Shown here piece after piece: positions 32,799 through 42,275 of a stretch of DNA of 54,024 nucleotides. The translations under genes and the position numbers were made by a program. Numbering within the stretch: position 1 is the first letter of the stretch; each line of letters begins with the position of its first letter. Source of the stretch: an uncultured Eubacteriales bacterium (lineage in GTDB: Bacteria > Bacillota > Clostridia > Oscillospirales > Acutalibacteraceae); assembly GCA_900317765.1 (NCBI GenBank), contig ONID01000003.1:1-54024 (forward strand). Direction: 5' to 3'. Below the pieces are notes generated by a model. It was not told where the DNA came from and ran no database searches. It was given only the letters and a program-made list of their open reading frames with translations.

Positions 32799-35570
32799 TT
32801 ATAACCCGATGATCGCCTGCAGCGCTCCGTCGAAATCGTAGTTTTCCAGCAGAGCCATCGCCTTGCACAGCGCTGTTCTGTCCGCTGTTTCCAGCTTGTA
32901 GGTCAGCAGCTCATTGAGTTTTTCCAGAGCTGCGTCACTGTCAAAGCATTCAATCAGATTGCGTATTTCAGCAGCGTCGGTGTGTTTCTTCTGTGCCGAA
33001 ATGGGATGCAGTTCGGATGTATCAACCTGGGCTGCTCCGTCCGTTTCGAGAAGGTTGCCTTCTTTGAGGTACTTTTCTACGCTATCCAGAAGCTCGTCAT
33101 ACATGCCGGTCAGTTCCGCCGAATGCTCAGAGACAAAGCTCTCGTCGCCCTGTTTCGCTGCGTCCTCATGCTCCTTCGCTTTCATGGAAAGCTCCCTGGC
33201 ACCGATGCTTGCCGAGACGCTCTTCAAGGAATGCGCCTCAATGCGGTAGGAATTGACGCTGCCTGCCTCCGCAAACTTGCGCAAGGACTGCGACTGTATT
33301 CTTCCTTCGCGGAGAAAGACGTTCAGAATATGGTTATACGATTCCACACTGCCCCCCATATTGAATATGCCCTGCGGCACGTCAAGACCGGGAATCCTGA
33401 TGCTGCGCGCGTCCTTGCTCGTGTTGGCATCAATGTACTCGCTGCGTGAACGGCTGACCTTCATCATCGGATCGATCTGATCGGTGTACTCGGTCTGCTG
33501 CTTTTCCTCCGGAATATACTTTCTGATGACGCCCGCCAGCGTTTCGATGCTCATGGGCTTTTCCACGTAATCATTCATGCCGTTGGAAAGGAACAGCGCT
33601 CTCGCTGATTCGCCGACATTCGCCGACAGCGCAATAATCGGCACATTCCTGAAGTATTCGCCTTCGGCTGCCCGTATGTGCTGCACCGTTTCGATGCCGT
33701 CCCATTCCGGCATCATGTGGTCCATGAATATCATGTCGTAATGCGGGTCACGAAGCAGCGCTTCATAAGCCTCCCGTCCGCTGCTCACCATGTCGACGTG
33801 CGGCTTGAAGACATTCAGAAGACCAGCCGTCACGCGGAGATTGACATAGTTATCATCCACCACAAGAATACGGGCATCGGGAATAAAGAGGTGGTTTTCC
33901 GTCTTCTTGGTGCGGCGGAAGCTCTCGATATCGTCTCCACGCACAAGCGACGCCAGCTGTCCGGTCAGAACCGGCTTATGCAAAATGAGAATATTTTCCT
34001 TAATGCCATCGTCCACAAAGGTATTGTGATCAACCATGGCGACGAGACGCATTCGCTTGATTTTCTGCGCAAAGGAATTGACGCCCGCAATGCAGGAGGC
34101 ATAATCGAAGAACAGCATTGTCCCGAACCGGTCGGCGTTGTAATAATCCCACACAGCCACATCGCTGACAGCGATAACTGCAATTCCCATCCCTTCCAGA
34201 ATGGTTCTGAGGTTTTCCGCGTAATACCGGTTCGGCTCGCAGACATAGGCGAGATAGCCGTCCGGATCAGGGACAAATCCCAGTTCACGGCGTCTTTTGA
34301 CCTTTTGTTCCACCACGACCGAGAATGTGGAGCCTTTTCCGGGTTCACTTTCGACGTTGATGGTGCCGTTCATCTTATTGGCGAGACGCTGCGAAATGAC
34401 CAGTCCAAGTCCTGTTCCCTCCATGCGTCTGATGTGGTCGTTGTCCACCTGCGTAAACTGTGTGAAAAGCTTCTTCTGATCTTCGCGTGAAATGCCTATT
34501 CCCGTGTCGGTCACATCTATTTTCAGCCAGAAACGGGCGGATTCGTCTACACTGCAAGTCATGCGCAATTTGATCATGCCGCTTTCCGTAAACTTGACGG
34601 CGTTGTTGAGCAGATTGATAAGTATCTGGCGGAGTCTTGCTTCGTCGCCGATCAGTTCGGCAGGAATATCGGGCGCTATGTCAGCTACAAAAGCAATGTC
34701 CTTTTCTCCGATGCGGACATTGATGATGCTCGAAACGTCGGAGACAAGCGTTTCCACGTTGTAGGGCGCTTCGTCAAGGCTCATCATATTGGCCTCGATC
34801 TTTGAAAAATCGAGAATGTCATTGACCATGCTCAACAGGTTGTTCGCCGAATTCTGAATAGTGGTGACATATTCCTCTTCGAGCGGAGATAGGTCATTTT
34901 GCAGCAGAAGTTCACTCATTCCGCAGACCGAAATCATCGGCGTGCGCATTTCGTGGCTCATGTTGGCGAGAAAATCCGCTTTTTCACGGCTGCCTGCTTC
35001 GGCATTGATCTTTTCCTGCTCCACCATGCGATAAAGCTCTGTAATGCTCTGAGCACGGGATTCCATAATCTTCACGGCGTTGCGGAACCACGTGATCATC
35101 GCTATGACCGCTGCGCTGCCAAGATAAAACAGCACCAGACGCACAATGGCACTGAGAGGCATCTCTAAATGGGCAAAGAATCTGTCGGGGTACATCACAT
35201 AAAGCCATGCGTAAAGTCCGGTGACATATAATATCTGAAGCGCAGTCAGACCGATCCGGCGATAGAGCGCGGAAAAACACATGATCACCAGAAATACGCC
35301 GTGACTTGCCGATATGGTGTTGTTCTCCCAAATGTAAGCGGTAGCGCCCGCTATCATGCAGGCTGTCGCTATGTAAGCCTGCGGTGCACCGTTCAGAAAA
35401 GGGACAAATGTAAATAGTCCCACCACGACAGGAATCGCAAGCAGCATCTCCCACAGATATGCAGGCATACCACACAGGAAGCAGAAGAGTGCTGCCATCG
35501 GAAAGAAAAACAGAAATGTCCAGAAGATGAATTTTTCCACCGTGCGGTGAGTTATTTCCTTGTGTTTCAT
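32799..35570 (-). CDS. Hybrid sensor histidine kinase with receiver and Hpt domains
   Basis: A 923-residue membrane kinase. Residues 12-165 hold six or so membrane helices with little extracytoplasmic loop. HisKA: phosphorylated His206 in FLANMSHEMRTPM. HATPase: LLNNAVKFTESG near 320, DVTDTGIGIS near 352, GTGLGLVIS near 385. Residues 438-548 look like a degenerate receiver (only FFDY keeps an Asp). Residues 565-690 are an intact receiver with Asp617 in MIFMDHMMPEWDG and Lys671. Hpt: His780 in YRIEAHSLKSVSASIG. The last 80 residues are of unknown type. ATG 35570 follows GGGGG at eight bases. Together with the HD-GYP regulator it forms a multistep phosphorelay. Confidence 0.94.
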   Translation of the reverse strand: MKHKEITHRTVEKFIFWTFLFFFPMAALFCFLCGMPAYLWEMLLAIPVVVGLFTFVPFLNGAPQAYIATACMIAGATAYIWENNTISASHGVFLVIMCFSALYRRIGLTALQILYVTGLYAWLYVMYPDRFFAHLEMPLSAIVRLVLFYLGSAAVIAMITWFRNAVKIMESRAQSITELYRMVEQEKINAEAGSREKADFLANMSHEMRTPMISVCGMSELLLQNDLSPLEEEYVTTIQNSANNLLSMVNDILDFSKIEANMMSLDEAPYNVETLVSDVSSIINVRIGEKDIAFVADIAPDIPAELIGDEARLRQILINLLNNAVKFTESGMIKLRMTCSVDESARFWLKIDVTDTGIGISREDQKKLFTQFTQVDNDHIRRMEGTGLGLVISQRLANKMNGTINVESEPGKGSTFSVVVEQKVKRRRELGFVPDPDGYLAYVCEPNRYYAENLRTILEGMGIAVIAVSDVAVWDYYNADRFGTMLFFDYASCIAGVNSFAQKIKRMRLVAMVDHNTFVDDGIKENILILHKPVLTGQLASLVRGDDIESFRRTKKTENHLFIPDARILVVDDNYVNLRVTAGLLNVFKPHVDMVSSGREAYEALLRDPHYDMIFMDHMMPEWDGIETVQHIRAAEGEYFRNVPIIALSANVGESARALFLSNGMNDYVEKPMSIETLAGVIRKYIPEEKQQTEYTDQIDPMMKVSRSRSEYIDANTSKDARSIRIPGLDVPQGIFNMGGSVESYNHILNVFLREGRIQSQSLRKFAEAGSVNSYRIEAHSLKSVSASIGARELSMKAKEHEDAAKQGDESFVSEHSAELTGMYDELLDSVEKYLKEGNLLETDGAAQVDTSELHPISAQKKHTDAAEIRNLIECFDSDAALEKLNELLTYKLETADRTALCKAMALLENYDFDGALQAIIGL

Positions 35571-35678
35571 ACAAAATACCCCCAATTATACATATTTTAT
35601 CCCATAGCAGCCCTTTTGTCAAGCGCTCACGTCCCAGAGAAAGGAGATATTATTTATTTTTGTATATAGAATTTTTCA

Positions 35679-35707
35679 TTGACTGCACAGATATTTTGTT
35701 ATATAAT
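35679..35707 (+). promoter_or_regulatory. Promoter of the esterase gene
   Basis: TTGACT (35679-35684), 17-bp spacer, TATAAT (35702-35707). Confidence 0.75.
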
Positions 35708-35763
35708 AACAAAGGAGATATTCCTGCTAATCTTACAATTTTCTTATCAGGAGGTATTGCAAA

Positions 35764-36816
35764 ATGCTTTTTAAAAAGAAGATCATTCCCGCAGAGCTGG
35801 TGAGTCTTGAACTTCGCTACAACGAAAACCGCAGCAAGCTCGTGAGGGTATTTGTGCCGGAACACAAAAAGGGTGAAAAACTACCCGTCATTTATATGAC
35901 CGACGGACAATCGGTATTTGATGAAGAGAGCAATCCGCTGGGCTGCTGGCACACGCGTGAAGCGGTAGCCGCGGAAAAGGCGGCAACCGGAAAAGCTGCC
36001 ATCATCGTGGGCATTCACAGCGACCCCAACCCCATGCTCAGGACAGCCGAGTTGACGCCCGCTTCCATAGGACAATTTGTCCCTCCTCCCATACCGGAGG
36101 GAATGCCGCCTATGCCCGAGGGAATGCCGTCTATGCCCGAGGGAATGCCGCCCATGCCTGAAGGAATGCCGTCTATGCCCGAGGGAATGCCGCCCATGCC
36201 TGAAGGAATGCCGCCTATGCCCGAAGGAATGCCGCCTATGCCCGAAGGAATGCCGCCTATGCCCGAGGGAATGCCGCCTATGCCCGAAGGAATGCCGCCT
36301 ATGCCCGAGGGAATGACCCCTGAAATGATGCAGAAAATGATGGAAGAGATGATGAAGGGCTTTGCTCCCGACGGCGAGAAATTCGACGAGTTTGTCATCA
36401 AAACCGTTATGCCCACTATTGAAGCAAAATTCCCGGTCAAAAAGGGCAGAGAAAACACAGCCATCATAGGCAGTTCATCGGGCGGTCTGGAAGTATTCTA
36501 CATCGCATTGAGCCACCCCGAGCTGTTCTGTGCAGTAGGTGCTCTCTCTCCCGCATTCCTGTTCTATTCGGCGGATAATGTAAAGAAATGGACTTCCGAG
36601 AGACTCAACAAAAAAACTCCCTTCATTTATCTGTACTGCGGAGAAGGCGAACCCAAGGAAAAACAGATGTGCGACGCGGCAAAGCCTGTTTTTGAGCTCA
36701 TCAAGACAACCGCCGCAAAAAACAAGGTGAAGGAAGTCATATCCCCCGATGCCATACACAACGAATCGGCATGGGAACCCATCTTCAAGGATTTCCTGCA
36801 TATCTTTCTTAGCTGA
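35764..36816 (+). CDS. Esterase-D-like alpha/beta hydrolase with Met-Pro-Glu-Gly repeat insert
   Basis: A 350-residue cytoplasmic hydrolase of the putative esterase (PF00756) type. Residues 20-95 give the first half of the fold (VRVFVPEHKKGEKLPVIYM, then TDGQSVFDE and AAIIVGIHSDPNP). The nucleophile elbow is GSSSGG near 238, followed by ALSHPELFCAVGALSPAF; the likely acid is in LYCGEGEPKE and the His in AIHNESAW. Between the halves, at about residues 114-183, ten copies of the heptapeptide MP(P/S)MPEG are inserted, followed by a Met-rich helix (MTPEMMQKMMEEMMKG). The insert falls in the surface loop before the EKFDEFVIKTVMPTIEAKF helix, so the fold is probably intact. AGGAGG precedes ATG 35764 by nine bases. 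Substrate unknown. Confidence 0.85.
   Translation: MLFKKKIIPAELVSLELRYNENRSKLVRVFVPEHKKGEKLPVIYMTDGQSVFDEESNPLGCWHTREAVAAEKAATGKAAIIVGIHSDPNPMLRTAELTPASIGQFVPPPIPEGMPPMPEGMPSMPEGMPPMPEGMPSMPEGMPPMPEGMPPMPEGMPPMPEGMPPMPEGMPPMPEGMPPMPEGMTPEMMQKMMEEMMKGFAPDGEKFDEFVIKTVMPTIEAKFPVKKGRENTAIIGSSSGGLEVFYIALSHPELFCAVGALSPAFLFYSADNVKKWTSERLNKKTPFIYLYCGEGEPKEKQMCDAAKPVFELIKTTAAKNKVKEVISPDAIHNESAWEPIFKDFLHIFLS
36103..36312 (+). repeat. Ten in-frame 21-bp tandem repeats
   Basis: Ten units of 21 bp, each encoding MP(P/S)MPEG, within the esterase gene. Units differ at a few positions (gag/gaa, cct/ccc, ccg/tct), including two Ser variants (units 2 and 4). Length change would stay in frame. There are no spacers, so this is not a CRISPR array. 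Confidence 0.95.
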
Positions 36817-36850
36817 CAGATGTTTCTGATATTAGTTCAGATACAGACTT

Positions 36851-36890
36851 AAAAGGCGACCTCCCGCAGATAGTGGGAAGTCGCCTTTTT
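36851..36890. terminator. Terminator between convergent esterase and secA genes
   Basis: AAAAGGCGAC-c-TCCC pairs with GGGA-a-GTCGCCTTTTT; T runs occur on both strands, so it can act in both directions. Confidence 0.85.
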
Positions 36891-36962
36891 ATTCCGCGCC
36901 GCAGGCGCTGATTAATAATTCATTTATCAATCAGCAAACAACTTTTCTCCGGGAAAAATGCA

Positions 36963-39698
36963 TTATTTGCCTTTGCCGCAGCACTGCTTGTATTTCTTGC
37001 CGCTGCCGCAGGGACAGGGAGAGTTGCGTCCGATCTTGCGTCCGGCTCGCTTGGGCATGGATTCCGAATCGGCATCGGGTTCCATGGGCTTCTGAATCTG
37101 CTCGCGCTTGGGTTCCTCGGCTCTTCTGACCTGAACGGTGAGTATCTGACGCGCCGTATCCTCTTTGATCTGGGCGATCATTTCATCGAACATGTCAAAG
37201 CCTTCTTTGGTATAGGCAACCGCAGGATCCGTCTGACCGTAGGAACGAAGTCCGATGCCCTGCTTCAACTCTTCCATGGCGTCGATATGATCCATCCAGA
37301 GGGTGTCCACCACTCGCAGCATGACAACGCGGTCAAGCTCACGGGCAATTTCCTCTCCGAATTCTTTTTCACGCTTTTCATAAAGATCATGCGCGCGCTT
37401 GATAAGATCGTCAATGATGTCCTGCTTATCCAGCGAGTCAAGCTCCTGAAGGGTGTAGTTGAAATCATCCTCGGTGGTCAGGAGATTGAGGTAAGTCTGT
37501 CGCAGTCCCTCAAAGTTCCAATTGTCTTTTTCATCGGCGTTGAGGTAGAGATTGACATTGTCGGTAATGGAATCGTCGATCATCTTGATGATGTTGTCAC
37601 GCATATTCTCACCGTCGAGCACTTTGTCTCTCTCAGTGTAAATAACCTCGCGCTGACGGTTCATAACGTCATCGAAGCGGAGAACGTTCTTTCTGATGGA
37701 GAAGTTTCTGCCCTCGACCTTAGCCTGCGCACTCTCGATGGAACGGGAAACCATTCTCGCCTCGATCGGCATATCCTCGTCAATCTTGAGGGTATTCATC
37801 ATGGACTGAAGTCTGTCGCCGCCGAATATTCTCATGAGGTCATCCTCAAGTGAGAGATAGAACTGGCTCTCACCCGGGTCCCCCTGACGTCCTGAACGTC
37901 CGCGCAGCTGGTTGTCGATTCGTCTGGACTCGTGGCGTTCCGTGCCGATGATGACAAGACCGCCGGCTTCGCGTACCTTATCGCCCTCTGCGTCGGTTTC
38001 TTTCTTGAATTGCGCATTAAGCTCGGCGAACTTCGCGCGTGCTTCAATGATCGCTTCGTCCTCAGTGTCGCTGTAGGCGGTTGATTCCTCAATGAGCTCC
38101 TCGTCATAACCGAGCTTTCTCATTTCGCTCTTTGCCATGAATTCCGGGTTGCCGCCGAGCAGAATATCCGTACCACGTCCCGCCATATTGGTGGCAATGG
38201 TGACGGCACCGTACTTACCGGCCTGTGCTACAATTTCGGCTTCACGCTGATGATACTTCGCGTTGAGAACCGAATGCTTGATACCGCGGCGTTTAAGCGC
38301 GTCGCTCAGCATTTCGGATTTGTCAATGGAAATAGTGCCCACCAGAACCGGCTGTCCCTTTTCGTGCGATTCGAGAATGCGCTCGATGACGGCGTTGTAC
38401 TTGCCGCGTTCAGTGGAATAGATGCGATCCGGCAGGTCATGGCGGATGCAGGGCTTGTTGGTGGGAATTTCCACGCAGTCCAGTCTGTAAATCTCGTTGA
38501 ATTCCGTCTCTTCTGTCAAAGCTGTACCGGTCATACCCGAGAGCTTCTTATAAAGACGGAAATAGTTCTGGAAGGTAATGGATGCAAGCGTCTTGGATTC
38601 GCGCTCAACCTTCACGCCTTCCTTGGCTTCAATGGCCTGATGCAGACCTTCATTGTAACGTCTGCCGTACATGATACGGCCGGTAAATTCATCGACGATC
38701 AGCACCTTGTCATCCTGCACGACGTAGTCCACGTCGCGGGTCATGACGCCGTGTGCCTTAATCGCCTGATTGATGTGGTGGAGCAGGGTGATGGATTCGT
38801 TGGTGTTGTCCATCAGGTTCTCCACGCCGAAGACCTTTTCCGCTCTTGCTACACCCTTGGGAGTGAGCGTCGCGGTCTTTGCCTTTTCGTCCACGATGTA
38901 GTCCGCGTCGCCGTATTTGTCGTCATGCTCTTCTTTTTCATCCACCTCGGTGATCTTGACAAACGTGAGCTTCTTGGCAAAGTCGTTGACCGTGTTGTAA
39001 AGAGCGGTGGATTTGTCGCCCTGACCCGAAATAATCAGCGGCGTTCTGGCTTCGTCGATGAGGATGGAGTCAACTTCGTCCACGACGGCGAAATTGTGTC
39101 CGCGCTGCACCTTCTGTTCCTTGTAGATAACCATGTTATCGCGCAGATAGTCGAAACCCAATTCGTTGTTGGTGCCGTATGTGATGTCGCAAGCATAGGA
39201 GGCGCGGCGTTCGTCGTTCTTCATGTCGTGAAGGATCAGACCGACGCTGAGACCGAGGAAGCGATGAATCTTGCCCATCCACTCGCTGTCACGCTTGGCG
39301 AGGTAGTCGTTGACTGTGACGACGTGAACGCCCTTGCCGGTAAGCGCATTGAGGTATGACGGAAGGGTTGCGACGAGGGTCTTTCCTTCACCGGTCTTCA
39401 TTTCAGCGATACGACCCTGATGAAGGATGATACCGCCGATAACCTGAACCGGGAAGTGCTTCATGCCCAGCACACGCCAGCCTGCCTCACGGCAAACCGC
39501 ATAAGCGTCGGGAAGAATGTCGTCCAGCGTCTCGCCGTCAGCGAGCCTGTCCTTGAGAATCTGCGTCTGGCTGCGGAGTTCGCTGTCCGACATCGGGGCG
39601 TACTTTTCTTCGAGCGCAAGCACCTGATCGGCAATAGGCTGTACGCGCTTTATCTCGCGGTCGGAATAACTACCGAAAATTTTCTTTATGATACCCAT
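36963..39698 (-). CDS. secA: Preprotein translocase ATPase SecA
   Basis: Motor of the Sec export pathway. The 911 residues begin [20 protein letters not shown]; Walker A is [20 protein letters not shown] (99-118) and Walker B lies in [20 protein letters not shown]. Further signatures are [25 protein letters not shown] and [17 protein letters not shown]. The C-terminus carries the zinc-binding SecB/ribosome contact motif [15 protein letters not shown] (893-907). ATG 39698 is chosen because homologues start there; AGGACGG lies about 11 bases upstream, and the longer frame to 39800 is not supported. Length and domains are normal for the housekeeping SecA. Confidence 0.97.
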   Translation of the reverse strand: MGIIKKIFGSYSDREIKRVQPIADQVLALEEKYAPMSDSELRSQTQILKDRLADGETLDDILPDAYAVCREAGWRVLGMKHFPVQVIGGIILHQGRIAEMKTGEGKTLVATLPSYLNALTGKGVHVVTVNDYLAKRDSEWMGKIHRFLGLSVGLILHDMKNDERRASYACDITYGTNNELGFDYLRDNMVIYKEQKVQRGHNFAVVDEVDSILIDEARTPLIISGQGDKSTALYNTVNDFAKKLTFVKITEVDEKEEHDDKYGDADYIVDEKAKTATLTPKGVARAEKVFGVENLMDNTNESITLLHHINQAIKAHGVMTRDVDYVVQDDKVLIVDEFTGRIMYGRRYNEGLHQAIEAKEGVKVERESKTLASITFQNYFRLYKKLSGMTGTALTEETEFNEIYRLDCVEIPTNKPCIRHDLPDRIYSTERGKYNAVIERILESHEKGQPVLVGTISIDKSEMLSDALKRRGIKHSVLNAKYHQREAEIVAQAGKYGAVTIATNMAGRGTDILLGGNPEFMAKSEMRKLGYDEELIEESTAYSDTEDEAIIEARAKFAELNAQFKKETDAEGDKVREAGGLVIIGTERHESRRIDNQLRGRSGRQGDPGESQFYLSLEDDLMRIFGGDRLQSMMNTLKIDEDMPIEARMVSRSIESAQAKVEGRNFSIRKNVLRFDDVMNRQREVIYTERDKVLDGENMRDNIIKMIDDSITDNVNLYLNADEKDNWNFEGLRQTYLNLLTTEDDFNYTLQELDSLDKQDIIDDLIKRAHDLYEKREKEFGEEIARELDRVVMLRVVDTLWMDHIDAMEELKQGIGLRSYGQTDPAVAYTKEGFDMFDEMIAQIKEDTARQILTVQVRRAEEPKREQIQKPMEPDADSESMPKRAGRKIGRNSPCPCGSGKKYKQCCGKGK

Positions 39699-40072
39699 TT
39701 TTAATAGGACCGTCCTTCCATTTGAATAAACAGCAAAATTAATAATGCATTGATAAATTTTTTGTATGCGTCGATATAACATATCCAATATAGCATACAT
39801 ATTAAGATTTTACTATATCCCACAAAGGAAAATGTTACGCAATTGAAAATTATAGTAAATTATCTATTTTATTTCCATTTTTGCGTCAAGAGTTTGTTAA
39901 AAAAATAACTTGTTGTTTTTCAATAAATTTTACTTGACAAACACACATTAGCGTGATATTATATTTTTATCGAAACGAAACTTGTGTTATTTGTGTTTTA
40001 TGCGCTATGTTTTATGATTAGACTGTTTTAACTGCGGATCAAAAAACAAGTGATAAATCGGAGGTAATATAC
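39699..40072. other. AT-rich spacer between divergent secA and the 40073 gene
   Basis: No gene. It holds a plus-strand promoter at 39933-39961. On the minus strand TTGACG (39893-39888) could be a secA -35, but no good -10 follows at the right distance. The rest is low-complexity AT sequence. Confidence 0.6.
39933..39961 (+). promoter_or_regulatory. Promoter of the 40073 gene
   Basis: TTGACA (39933-39938), 17-bp spacer, TATTAT (39956-39961); leader about 105 nt. Confidence 0.7.
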
Positions 40073-40414
40073 ATGTCAGTAATATTTTCAGCTGCCATCA
40101 CAGGTCTGGGACATCTGGCACACGCAGTCGCAAACGCAAAGGAGCATCTGCCCCTCACATACTCTGAATTTGAACTGAGTCAGGACGGTGAAACCGTGTG
40201 GGAGTCGGGTGCGGAATACACATTTGTGGGATTCAGCGAAGACGGCGATTTTTCCCTCTCGGTCGGCAGAAGCGGAGCTTCGGTCGGCAGACGTCTCGGC
40301 AGACTCAAAAATGAACCTGACTTTCGCGTATGGCAGCTTCACACCGACGGCGGCGAATACATCATGCTCAAAGGCAGCGCCGATACTGCCGAGGTATTCA
40401 AAAGAGTCAGCTGA
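40073..40414 (+). CDS. Small protein, 113 residues, function unknown
   Basis: Begins MSVIFSAAITGLGHLAHAVA, a short Ala-rich amphipathic segment that is too polar for a signal peptide, followed by a compact domain: YSEFELSQDGETVWESGAEY, TFVGFSEDGDFSLSVGRSG, FRVWQLHTDGGEYIMLKGSA. It resembles a small beta-rich fold, and I do not recognise the family. The start at ATG 40073 is firmly supported by GGAGG at eight bases and by an upstream promoter. The 40415-40524 stretch after it has no supported gene, only an 18-codon frame without a ribosome binding site. Confidence 0.7.
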   Translation: MSVIFSAAITGLGHLAHAVANAKEHLPLTYSEFELSQDGETVWESGAEYTFVGFSEDGDFSLSVGRSGASVGRRLGRLKNEPDFRVWQLHTDGGEYIMLKGSADTAEVFKRVS

Positions 40415-40524
40415 GCGCTTCCGGTGAGGCGAGATACTCAAACAACCGGCAGATCACAGTGATGACATCCGAGCGCAGCAGCGTACGGCAGTTATTGGAA
40501 TATGCAGACATTATCTGAAAAAGG

Positions 40525-40556
40525 AAATCCCCTGAAGATTTCGGGGGATTTTTTCT
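40525..40556 (+). terminator. Rho-independent terminator
   Basis: AAATCCCC (40525-40532) pairs with GGGGATTT, a short loop, then six T. It is 110 bp downstream of the 113-residue gene. Confidence 0.8.
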
Positions 40557-40575
40557 GTATTTTTCCATCCGTTAC

Positions 40576-40604
40576 TTGCCAATCGTGTGAAGATGTGTTA
40601 TAAC
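40576..40604 (+). promoter_or_regulatory. Promoter of the HIRAN gene
   Basis: TTGCCA (40576-40581), 17-bp spacer, TATAAC (40599-40604). Confidence 0.65.
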
Positions 40605-40649
40605 GATATGTGACGGAATTAGCTTTGTCCTGGAAAGGGAGACTGACAA

Positions 40650-40979
40650 TTGACTGTCAATGAGGCAAAAAGAATTATCAATTTGTTTGACACATATATC
40701 GCCGTCACAACACACCTCACTGACCGTTCCGCACTGGACGAGGTGAGCGAGGGCACTTCGCTGACCCTTCGAAGGGAAGACAACAAGTATGACAGCAAGG
40801 CAATCTTGTTGCTGACTCCCAGCGGAAAAAAGATCGGCTATGTACCGGAGAAGGACAATATCATTTTTTCCCGTCTGATGGATGCCGGCAATCTGCTCAC
40901 AGCCAAGATAACATCCATTAAAGAACGCAGTCAGAATTTCAAGCAGACAGCCATTGGCATTTATCTGGTGGATTTCTGA
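40650..40979 (+). CDS. HIRAN domain protein
   Basis: A 109-residue protein that is essentially one HIRAN domain (found in eukaryotic HLTF and Rad5 and, in bacteria, alone or fused to nucleases and helicases). Diagnostic segments are SLTLRREDNKYDSKAILLLT and PSGKKIGYVPEKDNIIFSRL, then MDAGNLLTAKITSIKERSQN. In HLTF the domain binds DNA 3' ends; a DNA-repair or defence role is therefore conceivable, but stand-alone bacterial copies are not well characterised. TTG 40650 lies eight bases after GGGAG. Monocistronic. Confidence 0.88.
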   Translation: MTVNEAKRIINLFDTYIAVTTHLTDRSALDEVSEGTSLTLRREDNKYDSKAILLLTPSGKKIGYVPEKDNIIFSRLMDAGNLLTAKITSIKERSQNFKQTAIGIYLVDF

Positions 40980-40992
40980 CCGCCGACACAAA

Positions 40993-41046
40993 AACCGCTT
41001 TACACAGAGGGAACAACACCCGTGTGTAAAGCGGTTAATTGCTTTC
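40993..41046. terminator. Bidirectional terminator
   Basis: A 14-bp perfect stem AACCGCTTTACACA (40993-41006) with TGTGTAAAGCGGTT (41033-41046). The T run is on the minus-strand side, suiting the convergent YdcF-like gene. Confidence 0.8.
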
Positions 41047-41054
41047 GCAACCGA

Positions 41055-41933
41055 TCAGTCGTCTATCGACGGCACTTCGTGAGCAACATATTCATGATTA
41101 TAAATCTTCCTCGCTGTTTCCCTGTCGTCCGGAAGCTCGTTAAGCGCTCCCGCCTGAAACGATGTGGAAAGTGCGCCGGTCGGAGCATTATAAGCTGCGT
41201 TGGAGACAACCTCATACTTTTCATTTCCTGCCTTGTCTGCCAGCAGGGTGGACTGTGCGCCAAAGAGCAGATTGCCTGTGGCAATGTGGTAGTCGCTGGA
41301 GATAATGGCAAGCTTGGTAACCTGCGGGTATCTGAGCGTTAACAGTTCTAATGAAAACGCGGCATTCTGAGCGGTGGTGAGGGAATTATCCTCGACGATA
41401 ATCCTTTGCTCCGCAATACCGTTTTCAATGAGCCATTCAGCCATCCTTCCCGCCTCAGATACCTCCCTGTTTTCATAGGCAGTATGACCGCCAGTGCAGA
41501 CGATCAATGCATTCGGGTATTTCTCAGCGCTTGCCTTGACGACATTCAGCCTCCCCACAAGCTCGTCCTTCATTGTTCCGTCGGAATTCAGCTGATAGCC
41601 CAGCGCCACCATGCAAAACTCGTCTGTCTTCGGCAATCCGTCGGGCAGCACATCGTAATTGAGTTTAAGATCGTTGTTGGATTGCTTCCACAGCGAAATG
41701 ATGCTTCTCCACTTGTCGCCTGCGACTTGATCCTTCTTGTCCAGTTCCTTCAGAAGACCTTCCAGCGTCTTGTCCGAACGATCGCCGTATGTACTGTATT
41801 GGGAAGTAATCTCATGGATTATTTCGTTTGCGTCACGTTCTTCCGATGAATCACAGGCACTGCACAGCAAAACGGAAAACACTGCCAGCGCAGCCAAACA
41901 AGCCACAAATTGAATTTTTGCCAATCTCTTCAT
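41055..41933 (-). CDS. YdcF/SanA-like (DUF218) exported protein
   Basis: A 292-residue protein with a signal peptide or N-terminal anchor (IQFVACLAALAVFSVLLCSA, then Cys27-type residues giving a loose lipobox CSAC). A helical region of about 70 residues is followed by a DUF218 domain: FCMVALGYQLNSDGTMKDEL, VGRLNVVKASAEKYPNALIV, CTGGHTAYENREVSEAGRM and RIIVEDNSLTTAQNAAFS. These match the YdcF/ElyC/SanA family, which is linked to envelope integrity, but the enzymatic role is unsettled. ATG 41933 is preferred; a GTG at 41945 overlaps the weak ribosome binding site. Confidence 0.85.
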   Translation of the reverse strand: MKRLAKIQFVACLAALAVFSVLLCSACDSSEERDANEIIHEITSQYSTYGDRSDKTLEGLLKELDKKDQVAGDKWRSIISLWKQSNNDLKLNYDVLPDGLPKTDEFCMVALGYQLNSDGTMKDELVGRLNVVKASAEKYPNALIVCTGGHTAYENREVSEAGRMAEWLIENGIAEQRIIVEDNSLTTAQNAAFSLELLTLRYPQVTKLAIISSDYHIATGNLLFGAQSTLLADKAGNEKYEVVSNAAYNAPTGALSTSFQAGALNELPDDRETARKIYNHEYVAHEVPSIDD

Positions 41934-41966
41934 AATATAAATCACCCTTAATTCATGATCATGTTC

Positions 41967-41995
41967 ATTATAATGAATACAGCTGATAGTGTCAA
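41967..41995 (-). promoter_or_regulatory. Consensus promoter of the YdcF-like gene
   Basis: Minus strand: perfect TTGACA (41995-41990), 17-bp spacer, perfect TATAAT (41972-41967). Confidence 0.8.
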
Positions 41996-42275
41996 GTATA
42001 ATAAATCAGAATAAGAAAACAACTATCTATCCCAATGTGAATTGTTTGGTAAAATGAAATATATTTTTGCATAAAGATTTGTTCAGAATAGAAATTGACA
42101 TCTGTGTCACAAGGGTTTAAAATGTTATTTCAGAAGTGAGAAGTATTCAGAGGTTTTATCGGTAATATATTCATTATTTTTATATATGTAATGCAGGGTA
42201 ATTGGTTTTATGAAATGATCTGACGGTCATTTATATCCAATTATCTTTTTTTATTTCGGGAGGATAAATTTTTTA
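41996..42275. other. AT-rich spacer, part of the 342-bp divergent gap 41934-42275
   Basis: No gene is visible. Besides the divergent promoters (41967-41995 minus, 42095-42123 plus) I see only AT-rich sequence and a leader of about 145 nt before the surface-protein gene. Confidence 0.6.
42095..42123 (+). promoter_or_regulatory. Promoter of the surface-protein gene
   Basis: TTGACA (42095-42100), 17-bp spacer, TAAAAT (42118-42123). Confidence 0.7.

Noticed and set aside
36103..36312. Possible CRISPR array
   Set aside because: Repeats of 21 bp are directly adjacent without spacers and lie in frame inside an esterase gene.
38250..39359. 369-codon frame antisense to secA
   Set aside because: Shadow of secA codon bias; the minus-strand protein has all SecA motifs in the same interval.
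40458..40517. 18-codon open frame downstream of the 113-residue gene
   Set aside because: Too short, no ribosome binding site, and adjacent to a terminator.
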